From JAFGPL01 sp963781805 (GTDB lineage Bacteria > Bacteroidota > Bacteroidia > Bacteroidales > UBA10428), in NCBI GenBank assembly GCA_963781805.1, contig CAWAHF010000004.1, positions 2,294,001 through 2,358,000 on the forward strand: a stretch of DNA of 64,000 nucleotides. The letters are read 5' to 3'. Below, piece by piece: positions 54,817 to 61,511 of the stretch; positions within the stretch are counted from its first letter, which is position 1; every line of letters starts with the position of its first letter. The notes beneath the pieces are model-generated. The model was given only the letters and a program-made list of their open reading frames with translations. It did not search any database and was not told where the DNA came from. The position numbers and the translations under genes were made by a program.

Positions 54817-55308
54817 CTAACTCATTTCTTTGAGATTGATACCATATAAAATAATAAACAGGGACGCGAAAACCAGGCCTCCCGAAAACATGAGAATACT
54901 TATCAGGTTATAACCAATAAATACAAACGGTACCAAAATGATCAATACTCTGGCAGCAGCATAAAGATAAAACCCGGCTTTTTTCAATTGCCACATCATA
55001 ATAACTCCCAGCAAAGCAACAATGGACAGGATTACGATGGTCAGATAAATTCCGGTTATATTTTCCATCAGTTTTGTAATCGCATTAAAAATACCATGAA
55101 TGAGTTTTTGAATGGGTTCCAGGGCATCTTAAATGTCCGCTTCATTTTTAAATACATCGTTGAGGAATGGAGCAATCGAAGAGGTTATTGTTCCAAGCGT
55201 TGCGTTAATAGTGCCCGTAAGAATCCGGTATCCCAATCCGACAAAACTCAGGATGCCGATGACTGTCAGAAGGGCAGGACGTTCTTTTTTGTTATTCAGG
55301 GTTTCCAT
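54817..55308 (-). pseudogene. Four-helix membrane protein gene split by an in-frame TAA at codon 60
   Basis: From ATG 55308 the frame reads METLNNKKERPALLTVIGIL with one or two hydrophobic segments through residue 59, then TAA (55131-55129), then continues in the same frame to a stop at 54817 with MENITGIYLTIVILSIVALL and three more hydrophobic segments. The two halves together (162 residues) look like one protein of a common uncharacterised Bacteroidota membrane family whose members begin with PxxLTVIxILSFxG. A single substitution explains the stop. The 83-residue 3' part from ATG 55068 could be translated alone but would lack the N-terminal helix. Confidence 0.75.
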
Positions 55309-55420
55309 GTTTTTTGAATTTTTTATGATAGAAAATTGTTAATTATGGCATGAAAATTAATTAAAAACCAAATAAAATCAAAGAAACCAGTTAGATATGT
55401 TAAATGTTGAAAGTTTTTTA

Positions 55421-55495
55421 GTCTATGGTTTGTTGGTCCACGGTTTATTAATCCACGGTTAGTTGTTCTAAGATTTGTTTGTCTATGGTTAAACA
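55421..55495. repeat. Degenerate tandem repeat, period about 15 bp
   Basis: About five units of the form GTCTATGGTTTGTTG, GTCCACGGTTTATTA, ATCCACGGTTAGTT, TTCTAAGATTTGTTT and GTCTATGGTTAAAC. Units share TCTATGGTT or TCCACGGTT cores. Confidence 0.65.
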
Positions 55496-55566
55496 ATAAA
55501 GATTAGGGACAGAAATTTTGAGTCGGATTTTTGAAATTGAAAATCCTATAATATAAAAATTTTGAT

Positions 55567-55755
55567 ACTGCCACACATTCTTTATGCCCCTGTCACTTAT
55601 AAACCCCATATTTTCAATCTTCTCTCCTACATCCACCCTTCCATTCTTCCCACATTCCCATTCTCCCCCTATTCCCCTATTCCCTATTCCCCCTATACCT
55701 CTATTCCCTCTTCCCCTATTTCCCTTATTTCCCTATACCCAAAGCCCTCTTCCCC
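55567..55755. repeat. Pyrimidine-rich dispersed repeat, copy 2
   Basis: Starts ACTGCCACACATTCT and continues with runs of C and T (CCATATTTTCAATCTTCT, CCTACATCCACCC, ATTCTTCCCACATTCCCAT). Inverted homologue of 17694-17856, with small insertions and deletions. The right half consists of CCCCTATTCCC-like units. Confidence 0.8.
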
Positions 55756-55845
55756 CCTCCGTTAATAACTTGTTGCAAACTATTTTGGTCTATTTTTTTT
55801 TATAAAATGAATATAAAGTATTTTTGAGCCTTAAAATTCAATAAA

Positions 55846-57126
55846 ATGGAAAGAGATAACCAAATATTCGGCCTTATCAAAAAAGAGTATGAACGTCAGT
55901 TGCATGGTGTGGAACTGATCGCTTCTGAGAATTTTGTCAGTAACCAGGTGATGGAAGCCATGGGCACCTGCCTGACGAATAAATATGCAGAAGGTCTTCC
56001 GGGCAAAAGATATTACGGAGGCTGTCAGGTGGTTGATGAGGTTGAAACACTCGCCATAGAAAGAGCCAAGAAACTTTTCAATGCAACCTGGGCAAACGTA
56101 CAGCCCCATTCGGGCGCTCAGGCAAATGCAGCAGTGATGATGGCAGTTCTTACTCCGGGTGATACATTCCTTGGACTTGATTTGTCGCATGGAGGACATC
56201 TTACCCACGGCTCACCGGTGAACTATTCGGGAATGTTATACAGACCTGTTGCTTATACCGTTGGTGAAAAAACCGGTACGGTTGATTATGATTTGATGGA
56301 ACAACTGGCCATAAAAGAGAAACCAAAACTTATTGTTGCCGGAGCTTCAGCCTATTCACGCGACTGGGACTTCAAGCGTATGCGGGCAATTGCCGATAAA
56401 GTCGGCGCCCTGTTAATGGCGGATATTGCTCATCCGGCCGGACTAATTGCCAAGGGTTTTCTCAATCATCCGTTTCCGCACTGCCATATCGTAACCACTA
56501 CCACACATAAAACGCTCAGAGGCCCTCGCGGAGGTATGATAATGATGCAGGAAGATTTCGAAAACCGGATGGGTGTTAAAACTCCGAAGGGACAGTTAAA
56601 AACCATGACACAAATGCTTGATTCGGCAGTTTTTCCTGGGATACAGGGTGGACCACTTGAACATATTATTGCCGCTAAAGCAGTATCCTTCAGCGAAGCA
56701 CTGACAGACAGTTACAAAGAGTATATTGTACAGGTGATAAAGAATGCAAAGGTGATGGCGGCAAAATTTATAGAATTGGGTTATAACGTTATTTCCGGCG
56801 GAACAGATAACCACTCCATGCTGATTGACCTACGTACCAAGGTGCCTGATATTACAGGCAAACAGGTAGAAAATGTTCTTGTGGAAGCAGATATCACTCT
56901 GAATAAAAACATGGTTCCATTCGATACCCGCTCTCCTTTCCAGGCTTCTGGTGTAAGAGTCGGCACTCCGGCAATAACCACCCGTGGTGTAAAAGAAGAT
57001 GTTATTGAAACGGTTGTGGAACTCATCGACGAAGTGATTACCCATATCGATGACCAGAAAGTGATTGCTGCAACCCGACAAAAAGTAAATAAGCTGATGG
57101 AGGGATATCCGCTGTTTGGGTATTGA
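55846..57126 (+). CDS. glyA: Serine hydroxymethyltransferase
   Basis: PLP enzyme converting serine and tetrahydrofolate to glycine and methylene-tetrahydrofolate; 426 residues. Seen: LIASENFVSNQVMEAMGTCLTNKYAEGLPGKRYYGG near the N-terminus, the ANVQPHSGAQANAAV block, the PLP-binding lysine in VTTTTHKTLRGPRGGMI (about residue 225), and the QGGPLEHIIAAKAV segment. Full length. TATTTTTG just upstream may be its -7 element. Monocistronic by appearance; the next gene starts 127 bp later behind a long hairpin. Confidence 0.96.
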   Translation: MERDNQIFGLIKKEYERQLHGVELIASENFVSNQVMEAMGTCLTNKYAEGLPGKRYYGGCQVVDEVETLAIERAKKLFNATWANVQPHSGAQANAAVMMAVLTPGDTFLGLDLSHGGHLTHGSPVNYSGMLYRPVAYTVGEKTGTVDYDLMEQLAIKEKPKLIVAGASAYSRDWDFKRMRAIADKVGALLMADIAHPAGLIAKGFLNHPFPHCHIVTTTTHKTLRGPRGGMIMMQEDFENRMGVKTPKGQLKTMTQMLDSAVFPGIQGGPLEHIIAAKAVSFSEALTDSYKEYIVQVIKNAKVMAAKFIELGYNVISGGTDNHSMLIDLRTKVPDITGKQVENVLVEADITLNKNMVPFDTRSPFQASGVRVGTPAITTRGVKEDVIETVVELIDEVITHIDDQKVIAATRQKVNKLMEGYPLFGY

Positions 57127-57133
57127 GAAGTTA

Positions 57134-57203
57134 GTTTCAAGTAACAAGTCTCAAGTTATATGAAATAATTACCAATCTAACTTGAGACTTGTGACCAGAA
57201 ACC
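57134..57203. repeat. Long imperfect palindrome between glyA and the permease gene
   Basis: CAAGTCTCAAGTTA (57145-57158) pairs perfectly with TAACTTGAGACTTG (57178-57191) around a 19-base loop, and outer arms GTTTC.../...GAAAC extend it. It could stop glyA transcription; the text also resembles a common intergenic repeat word. Confidence 0.55.
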
Positions 57204-57253
57204 TGTCACCAAATAATCTTCTACCCACAAATCATGAATAACGAACAAATTTT

Positions 57254-58012
57254 ATGACAAATCACTGGTGGCTCTATCCTGCTGTAATCGGAGCAGGAAT
57301 TATTGCGGGATTTATCAATACCCTTGCTGGCAGTGGTTCGCTGCTGACTTTGCCGTTGCTCATGTTTCTCGGACTTCCGGCAAATATGGCAAACGGCACC
57401 AACCGCATTGGCATTCTGTTTCAAAGCATCGTAGGTTCGTATGCCTTTAAAAAGCAAAATGTGCTTGACCTTAAAACAGGCTTTATTTATGGTATCCCTA
57501 CCATTGTTGGCGCTGTTGCTGGCGCTATACTGGCGCTTGCCTTAGGAGATTTTGCCATGGAAAAAGCCATCGGACTTTTGTTGATTCTAATGTTTTTTCT
57601 GATACTTTTCAAGCCCGAAATGTGGATCAAAGGACAGGCCGGAAAAATACAGGGAAAACCAACAGTTCTCAACATTGTAATCTTTTTTGCAATTGGATTT
57701 TATGGTGGTTTTATACAGGCAGGAGTGGGATTGTTTTTACTTGCCGGCCTGGTGCTTGGCGTTGGAGTTGACCTTGTTAGAGCCAATGCATTGAAGGTTT
57801 TCCTTGTGCTGCTGTATACCCCCGTTGTACTTTTATTTTTTATGAAATACAACCAGATAGACTATAAACTGGGTATTATCCTTGCCATCGGTAACTCCAT
57901 TGGCGCCTACCTTGGCACCAAAGTGGCCGTAAGCTGGGGACCGAAATTTATCAGAATTGTGCTTTTGTTGGCAATTCTTGGTTCTTCATTGAAGTTGTTG
58001 GGGGTGTTTTAG
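57254..58012 (+). CDS. TauE/SafE family permease
   Basis: A 252-residue membrane protein of the TauE/SafE (sulfite/anion exporter) family, about eight helices in two related halves. Seen: GAGIIAGFINTLAGSGSLLTLPLLMFLGLPANMANGTNRIGI in the first half, and GFYGGFIQAGVGLFLLAGLVLGVGVDLVRANALKVFLVLLYTP in the second, the usual internal repeat. Putatively moves sulfite, sulfoacetate or a similar organic anion. No sulfur-metabolism genes are next to it. Starts at ATG 57254. Confidence 0.92.
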   Translation: MTNHWWLYPAVIGAGIIAGFINTLAGSGSLLTLPLLMFLGLPANMANGTNRIGILFQSIVGSYAFKKQNVLDLKTGFIYGIPTIVGAVAGAILALALGDFAMEKAIGLLLILMFFLILFKPEMWIKGQAGKIQGKPTVLNIVIFFAIGFYGGFIQAGVGLFLLAGLVLGVGVDLVRANALKVFLVLLYTPVVLLFFMKYNQIDYKLGIILAIGNSIGAYLGTKVAVSWGPKFIRIVLLLAILGSSLKLLGVF

Positions 58013-58236
58013 GTGCATTATTCATTATTGAGTATTGGATATTCAAATTTTCAACGCTGGTTATCCAGCCTTAAATCTTAAAGTTTCTTTTAAACTCTAA
58101 CAGTTGCAGTATGAAATCGTTGATTAGAAAGGGCTTCTCCTTCGTAATTTTCCTACGGTAAAGGAGCTGCGTTCGTATCCACTTCTGATGTTGAAGAGAG
58201 GCAGGGCGCTTAAAGACACACTGCCTCCCCAATGTT

Positions 58237-58401
58237 TTATACCGTGTGCCTGCTGTGCTTTTTTCCTTTTAACTCAGCTAATTGTCTTTTAATAAAATTT
58301 TTTTCTTGTTCTAAAGACATATCCATAATATCATTGCTGAATTTATCTCTTATCTCACGCATTTTCCGAACAATCCCGGTTTTAACTATTTGTTTCTTCA
58401 T
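58237..58401 (-). CDS. Small basic protein downstream of the PIN gene
   Basis: A 54-residue frame from ATG 58401 to TAA 58237, overlapping the end of the PIN-domain gene by 20 bp on the same strand. Sequence is charged and helical (KKQIVKTGIVRKMREIRDKF, EQEKNFIKRQLAELK). The overlap and the same strand suggest translational coupling and an antitoxin-like partner. Not a recognised family. Confidence 0.6.
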   Translation of the reverse strand: MKKQIVKTGIVRKMREIRDKFSNDIMDMSLEQEKNFIKRQLAELKGKKHSRHTV

Positions 58402-58852
58402 AATCAAAAATCTCTTTAGGTGTCCTAATTTCTATCATTTGGTACCCTTCTCTAAAATTAATCGAATTATATCCTCTAATCCGTTCAAGATTTACGATGT
58501 GCTTAAAATTCCAACTTACTAAAACATCCGCTTTACAAACTGTAGCTAAAGCAATATGTTGGCAATCTGCCCTGCTCGTTTTGCCAACAACCTTCTCTTT
58601 TATGTACATATCTGCTAAATTACGAATCTCATCAGTCAATTCGACTTTTTCAATTAACTCATCTGGTAAGGATTCATAAAAATCTTGTATAAAATCAGGT
58701 GCACGATATATTTCTAATTCCAAAACCTCCGATATAATAACTTTAATCTTATCCTTGAAAATTTTCTCAAAAAAAGGTTTTGTCTCCTTTTCAAATTCCT
58801 CATCGAAATATCCTCCAAATACTGATGTATCTATGTACATTCTTTTTATCAT
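58382..58852 (-). CDS. PIN-domain protein (VapC-like putative RNase)
   Basis: A 156-residue PIN-domain protein. The acidic active-site residues can be placed at Asp8 in MYIDTSVFGGYFD, Glu in SEVLELEIYRA, and Asp in KTSRADCQHIALAT, followed by ADVLVSWNFKHIVN, the typical C-terminal PIN block. PIN proteins are Mg-dependent ribonucleases, often toxins. A small basic protein gene overlaps its 3' end and might be the antidote. No upstream VapB-like gene. It appears intact, in contrast to the two broken toxins in the window. Confidence 0.82.
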   Translation of the reverse strand: MIKRMYIDTSVFGGYFDEEFEKETKPFFEKIFKDKIKVIISEVLELEIYRAPDFIQDFYESLPDELIEKVELTDEIRNLADMYIKEKVVGKTSRADCQHIALATVCKADVLVSWNFKHIVNLERIRGYNSINFREGYQMIEIRTPKEIFDYEETNS

Positions 58853-59237
58853 ATAGCAAAGTTACGGATTTTCAGGATGTTTTCTATCTGAATCATTCAG
58901 TTAGTTTGTCATACCCGTAAAGTTCTCGGTTTGCTAGCATTGCAGGCAACATCTATTTTTGAATAACTCAGACAATTCTCAAGTTCGTATTTTGATAATA
59001 ATATCCTGATATTTTCTTTACTCCTTTCTGTCATATAAGGAGATGTTATTACCTGGAAAGTAACTAATCAGTTTGATTAAAGCTAAAGCAATTGAAAACA
59101 TCCTCCAAATCAATTTGTCTAAAACCAGAAATCCCTTTGATAGTAATAGATTCAGGCTACTAAAAATTAAAAAGAAAAAGGCTGCCCTTTTTCAAGATGC
59201 AGCCTTTACGATATGCAAGATGTTTTTAAACTAAACT
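58853..59237. other. Intergenic region right of the PIN gene
   Basis: 385 bp. Contains the terminator at 59178-59206. A 39-codon minus-strand frame (beginning MTERSKENIRILL) lies around 58915-59034 with no recognisable domain. The remainder looks like decayed sequence. Confidence 0.4.
59178..59206 (-). terminator. Rho-independent terminator of the HU remnant/TonB operon
   Basis: 8-bp stem AAGGCTGC/GCAGCCTT (59178-59185 and 59199-59206); read on the minus strand, it is followed by a T-rich stretch (TTTCTTTTT). It ends the run that includes ExbB/ExbD/TonB and was presumably the original HU-gene terminator. Confidence 0.8.
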
Positions 59238-59420
59238 CTATGCCTTTTCATACCTAAGGTTGTTCAACATTTTTTTCAGTTCTTTGCCGGGAGTGAAAAT
59301 AATCTTAGCGCCTTTGATATTTGTTGCTTTGAAATCTGCTGTGTTATCAACTCCGTCTGAACTTATGCTAATTCTGAAGTTTCCAAAATCACATAATTTC
59401 ACATTCTGCCCGTCGGCATA
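59238..59420 (-). pseudogene. Truncated HU-family DNA-binding protein gene (3' part only)
   Basis: On the minus strand a frame ending TAG at 59238 reads ADGQNVKLCDFGNFRISIS and TNIKGAKIIFTPGKELKKML, ending LRYEKA, which is the C-terminal half of a Bacteroidota HU-type protein. It begins abruptly near 59420; further upstream comes a TAG and repeat-like text (CATCATTCATCATTCGATG), not the N-terminal half. The gene has lost its start and about its first 65-75 codons, while its own terminator is kept. Confidence 0.8.
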
Positions 59421-59480
59421 CTATACTTCATCATTCATCATTCGATGTTCGATATTGAATATTGAATTCAAATCTTTTGT

Positions 59481-60290
59481 TTACCTTAAATTGAAATGGT
59501 AGGTAATGGTTCCCTTTTGATGCATTGGGGCATCTTCTTTTGCGCTGAACTTTGATTTTAATGCGGCTTCCCTGGCCAGCCTGAGTAATGTTACATCGGC
59601 TGTGGTTGTACCTTTCACTCCTTCGCGGGCGCTTACCACATTTCCATCCTGGTCGACCAGTATCTCGACGACTACAATACCTTGTTGTTTGTAATTCAAT
59701 GATGGTTCGGGCAAATACACTTTACCGCGTCCTTCAAGACTGTATCCTACTCCCCCCCCGGTTGGCCCGCCAATCCGGCTTTGCGAATTCACATCGCCTT
59801 CGGGACTGCCCTGGTTACCCCCCGGTTTGGTATCTCCTTCTGAACCAGAGGTCTGGGTAGACGTATTTTTTCCGGTATAAAGCGTACGGGGATCAACTGT
59901 TTTGACTGGTTCAGCCGGTTTTTCCTCAACTTTAGGTTTTTGAACAGGTTTTGTGTTTGTTTTTACAGGTTCTGTCTTCTTTTTGGTGGTTTCCTTTTTA
60001 ACAGGTAATGAGGGGGCCTCCTCATAATCCTGTGTCATTATGTTTTTATCGGATGAAGTCTTTTGTGTTTCCGAAGGTGGAACCGGTTCTGCTATTTCTT
60101 CCTGTTTTGCCGGTTCAGACATGGCAGGTTCAACCGATCCAAATCCCTGGCTGCTGGTTCCGAAATTAATTAATATACCTCTCTCCCCCGGCAAAGGCAA
60201 AGGAGTGGAGAACCCAAACAATAAAAATAGTAAAAGCAGGATGGCGTGAAAAACCACTGTAGCTGTTATTCCTTTTTTGTCCATCTGCAT
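59481..60290 (-). CDS. TonB-family energy transducer
   Basis: A 269-residue periplasm-spanning protein: N-terminal membrane anchor (residues 8-30), a Pro/Lys/Glu-rich spacer (about 65-190 with PVKKETTKKKTEPVK, KPVQKPKVEEKPAEPVK), a Gly-rich linker and a C-terminal TonB-like domain (VYLPEPSLNYKQQGIVVVEILVDQDGNVVSAREGVKGTTTAD) ending in ITYHFNL. Works with the upstream ExbB/ExbD proton channel to power TonB-dependent receptors. The gene follows ExbD by 13 bp. ATG at 60290 or 60284 are equally possible starts. Confidence 0.9.
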   Translation of the reverse strand: MQMDKKGITATVVFHAILLLLFLLFGFSTPLPLPGERGILINFGTSSQGFGSVEPAMSEPAKQEEIAEPVPPSETQKTSSDKNIMTQDYEEAPSLPVKKETTKKKTEPVKTNTKPVQKPKVEEKPAEPVKTVDPRTLYTGKNTSTQTSGSEGDTKPGGNQGSPEGDVNSQSRIGGPTGGGVGYSLEGRGKVYLPEPSLNYKQQGIVVVEILVDQDGNVVSAREGVKGTTTADVTLLRLAREAALKSKFSAKEDAPMHQKGTITYHFNLR

Positions 60291-60303
60291 GATTTAACAC
60301 CTG

Positions 60304-60711
60304 TTACTCCGGCGAAGTTGCCAGAATGAGTTTATAATTATTATTACGTGCTATGTTCATTACTTTTACCACCTGCTCTAACGGAACACTTCTGTCGGCA
60401 TAGAGCGATATGGTCGGATCTTCGTGGTATTTTACCTTGTACGCCCTGAGGTCACGCTGCAATTCCTTTTCAAGATTGGCAAACGGTATCTCTTTTTTTT
60501 CCAGATAAAACCTGAGATCTTTAGTTATAGAAACAGTTGTAACCGGCTTAGCAGAAGTCTGGTTATTGCTCTGCGGTAACAACAGTTTCAATGCATTTGG
60601 AACCACCAGTGTGGATGTCAGCATAAAAAAGATCAGAAGCAGAAATACAATATCTGTCATCCCCGACATGCTGAACTGCACACTTATTTTATTTCTTGAA
60701 CTTAAGCTCAT
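60304..60711 (-). CDS. exbD: ExbD/TolR family biopolymer transport protein
   Basis: A 135-residue protein with one membrane helix (about residues 17-38). It carries the conserved proton-path Asp in SMSGMTDIVFLLLIFFMLTSTLV, followed by the periplasmic domain with SLYADRSVPLEQVVKVMNIARNNNYKLILAT. Part of the ExbB-ExbD-TonB energy complex in the inner membrane, here encoded in that order on the minus strand with 11-bp and 13-bp gaps. Confidence 0.93.
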   Translation of the reverse strand: MSLSSRNKISVQFSMSGMTDIVFLLLIFFMLTSTLVVPNALKLLLPQSNNQTSAKPVTTVSITKDLRFYLEKKEIPFANLEKELQRDLRAYKVKYHEDPTISLYADRSVPLEQVVKVMNIARNNNYKLILATSPE

Positions 60712-60722
60712 AGTGTTACTTT

Positions 60723-61421
60723 TTACATTCGTTTTGCAGGCTCATTCAGCAAATCCATAAATTCGGTGGAATGTGCTTCAAGTTTAAACACTACCTTTTC
60801 TACATTTGCTACCAGGATATTGTAGGCAAAATAAGCAAGGATACCAACAATCAATCCGGCAACGGTTGTAATCAGAGCTGTATAAATACCACCGGATAAC
60901 AATGATACATCAATATTATTGCCCGACATAGACATATCGTAAAAGGCCCTGACCATCCCCATTACTGTTCCCAGAAAACCAAGCATAGGAGCGCCGCCGG
61001 AGCAAGTGGCCAGTAAAGCCAGTCCTTTCTCAAGCTTATAGATTTCCAGTTTTCCGACATTTTCGATGGCTGCCGAAACGTCATTCAAGGGACGGCCTAT
61101 ACGGTTAATTCCTTTTTCAATCATCCGGGCGATAGGATTGTTAAACGACTGACATAATGCATGTGCCGATTCAAGTTTCCCTTCGTGAATATAATCTTTA
61201 ATCCGGTTCATGAAATTAATGTCTATCCTGGAGGCCTTGTTGATGGCAAAGTACCTTTCGCTAAAAATATATATTGCAATAATGGATAGCAATATAATAG
61301 GTATCATCACCAACCCCCCTTTTAGCGCCAAATCGAAAAATGACATGGTAATCTGTCCTTCCTGACCTGCGGCTGCCTGGGTTACAGCGCCTGTAACATC
61401 GGCTTGTAATAATATTAACAT
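60723..61421 (-). CDS. exbB: MotA/TolQ/ExbB proton channel family protein
   Basis: A 232-residue inner-membrane protein with three helices: one near residues 30-50, and the paired helices around 140-165 and 182-206. Seen: the cytoplasmic domain with MNRIKDYIHEGKLESAHALCQSFNNPIARMIEKGI, GGAPMLGFLGTVMGMVRAFYDM (the channel helix with conserved Thr), and SGGIYTALITTVAGLIVGILAYFAYN. Together with ExbD it forms the proton-driven motor for TonB. First gene of the exbB-exbD-tonB operon. Confidence 0.93.
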   Translation of the reverse strand: MLILLQADVTGAVTQAAAGQEGQITMSFFDLALKGGLVMIPIILLSIIAIYIFSERYFAINKASRIDINFMNRIKDYIHEGKLESAHALCQSFNNPIARMIEKGINRIGRPLNDVSAAIENVGKLEIYKLEKGLALLATCSGGAPMLGFLGTVMGMVRAFYDMSMSGNNIDVSLLSGGIYTALITTVAGLIVGILAYFAYNILVANVEKVVFKLEAHSTEFMDLLNEPAKRM

Positions 61422-61511
61422 ATGTATTATGATTTAAGTTTATGTAAAGTTATAAAACGACTAAAAAAGGTAATTATTTTTTTGAATTATTTATTAATGC
61501 TAAATTACTGG

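Larger units (their letters stand above)
55316..55845. other. Intergenic region upstream of glyA with repeats
   Basis: About 530 bp without a gene. It holds a degenerate tandem repeat at 55421-55495 and the pyrimidine-rich dispersed repeat at 55567-55755 (both listed). TATTTTTG at 55819-55826 fits TAnnTTTG and may be the glyA -7 element. Confidence 0.6.

Noticed and set aside
55562..55805. Pro/Ser-rich small frames in the pyrimidine-rich stretch
   Set aside because: They are translations of a low-complexity repeat that also occurs inverted elsewhere.
58915..59034. 39-codon minus-strand frame starting MTERSKENIRILL
   Set aside because: Too short, no neighbours or domain; noted only as possible decayed gene.
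59260..59502. Plus-strand 80-codon frame across the HU remnant
   Set aside because: It is the antisense shadow of the HU C-terminal coding sequence on the other strand.
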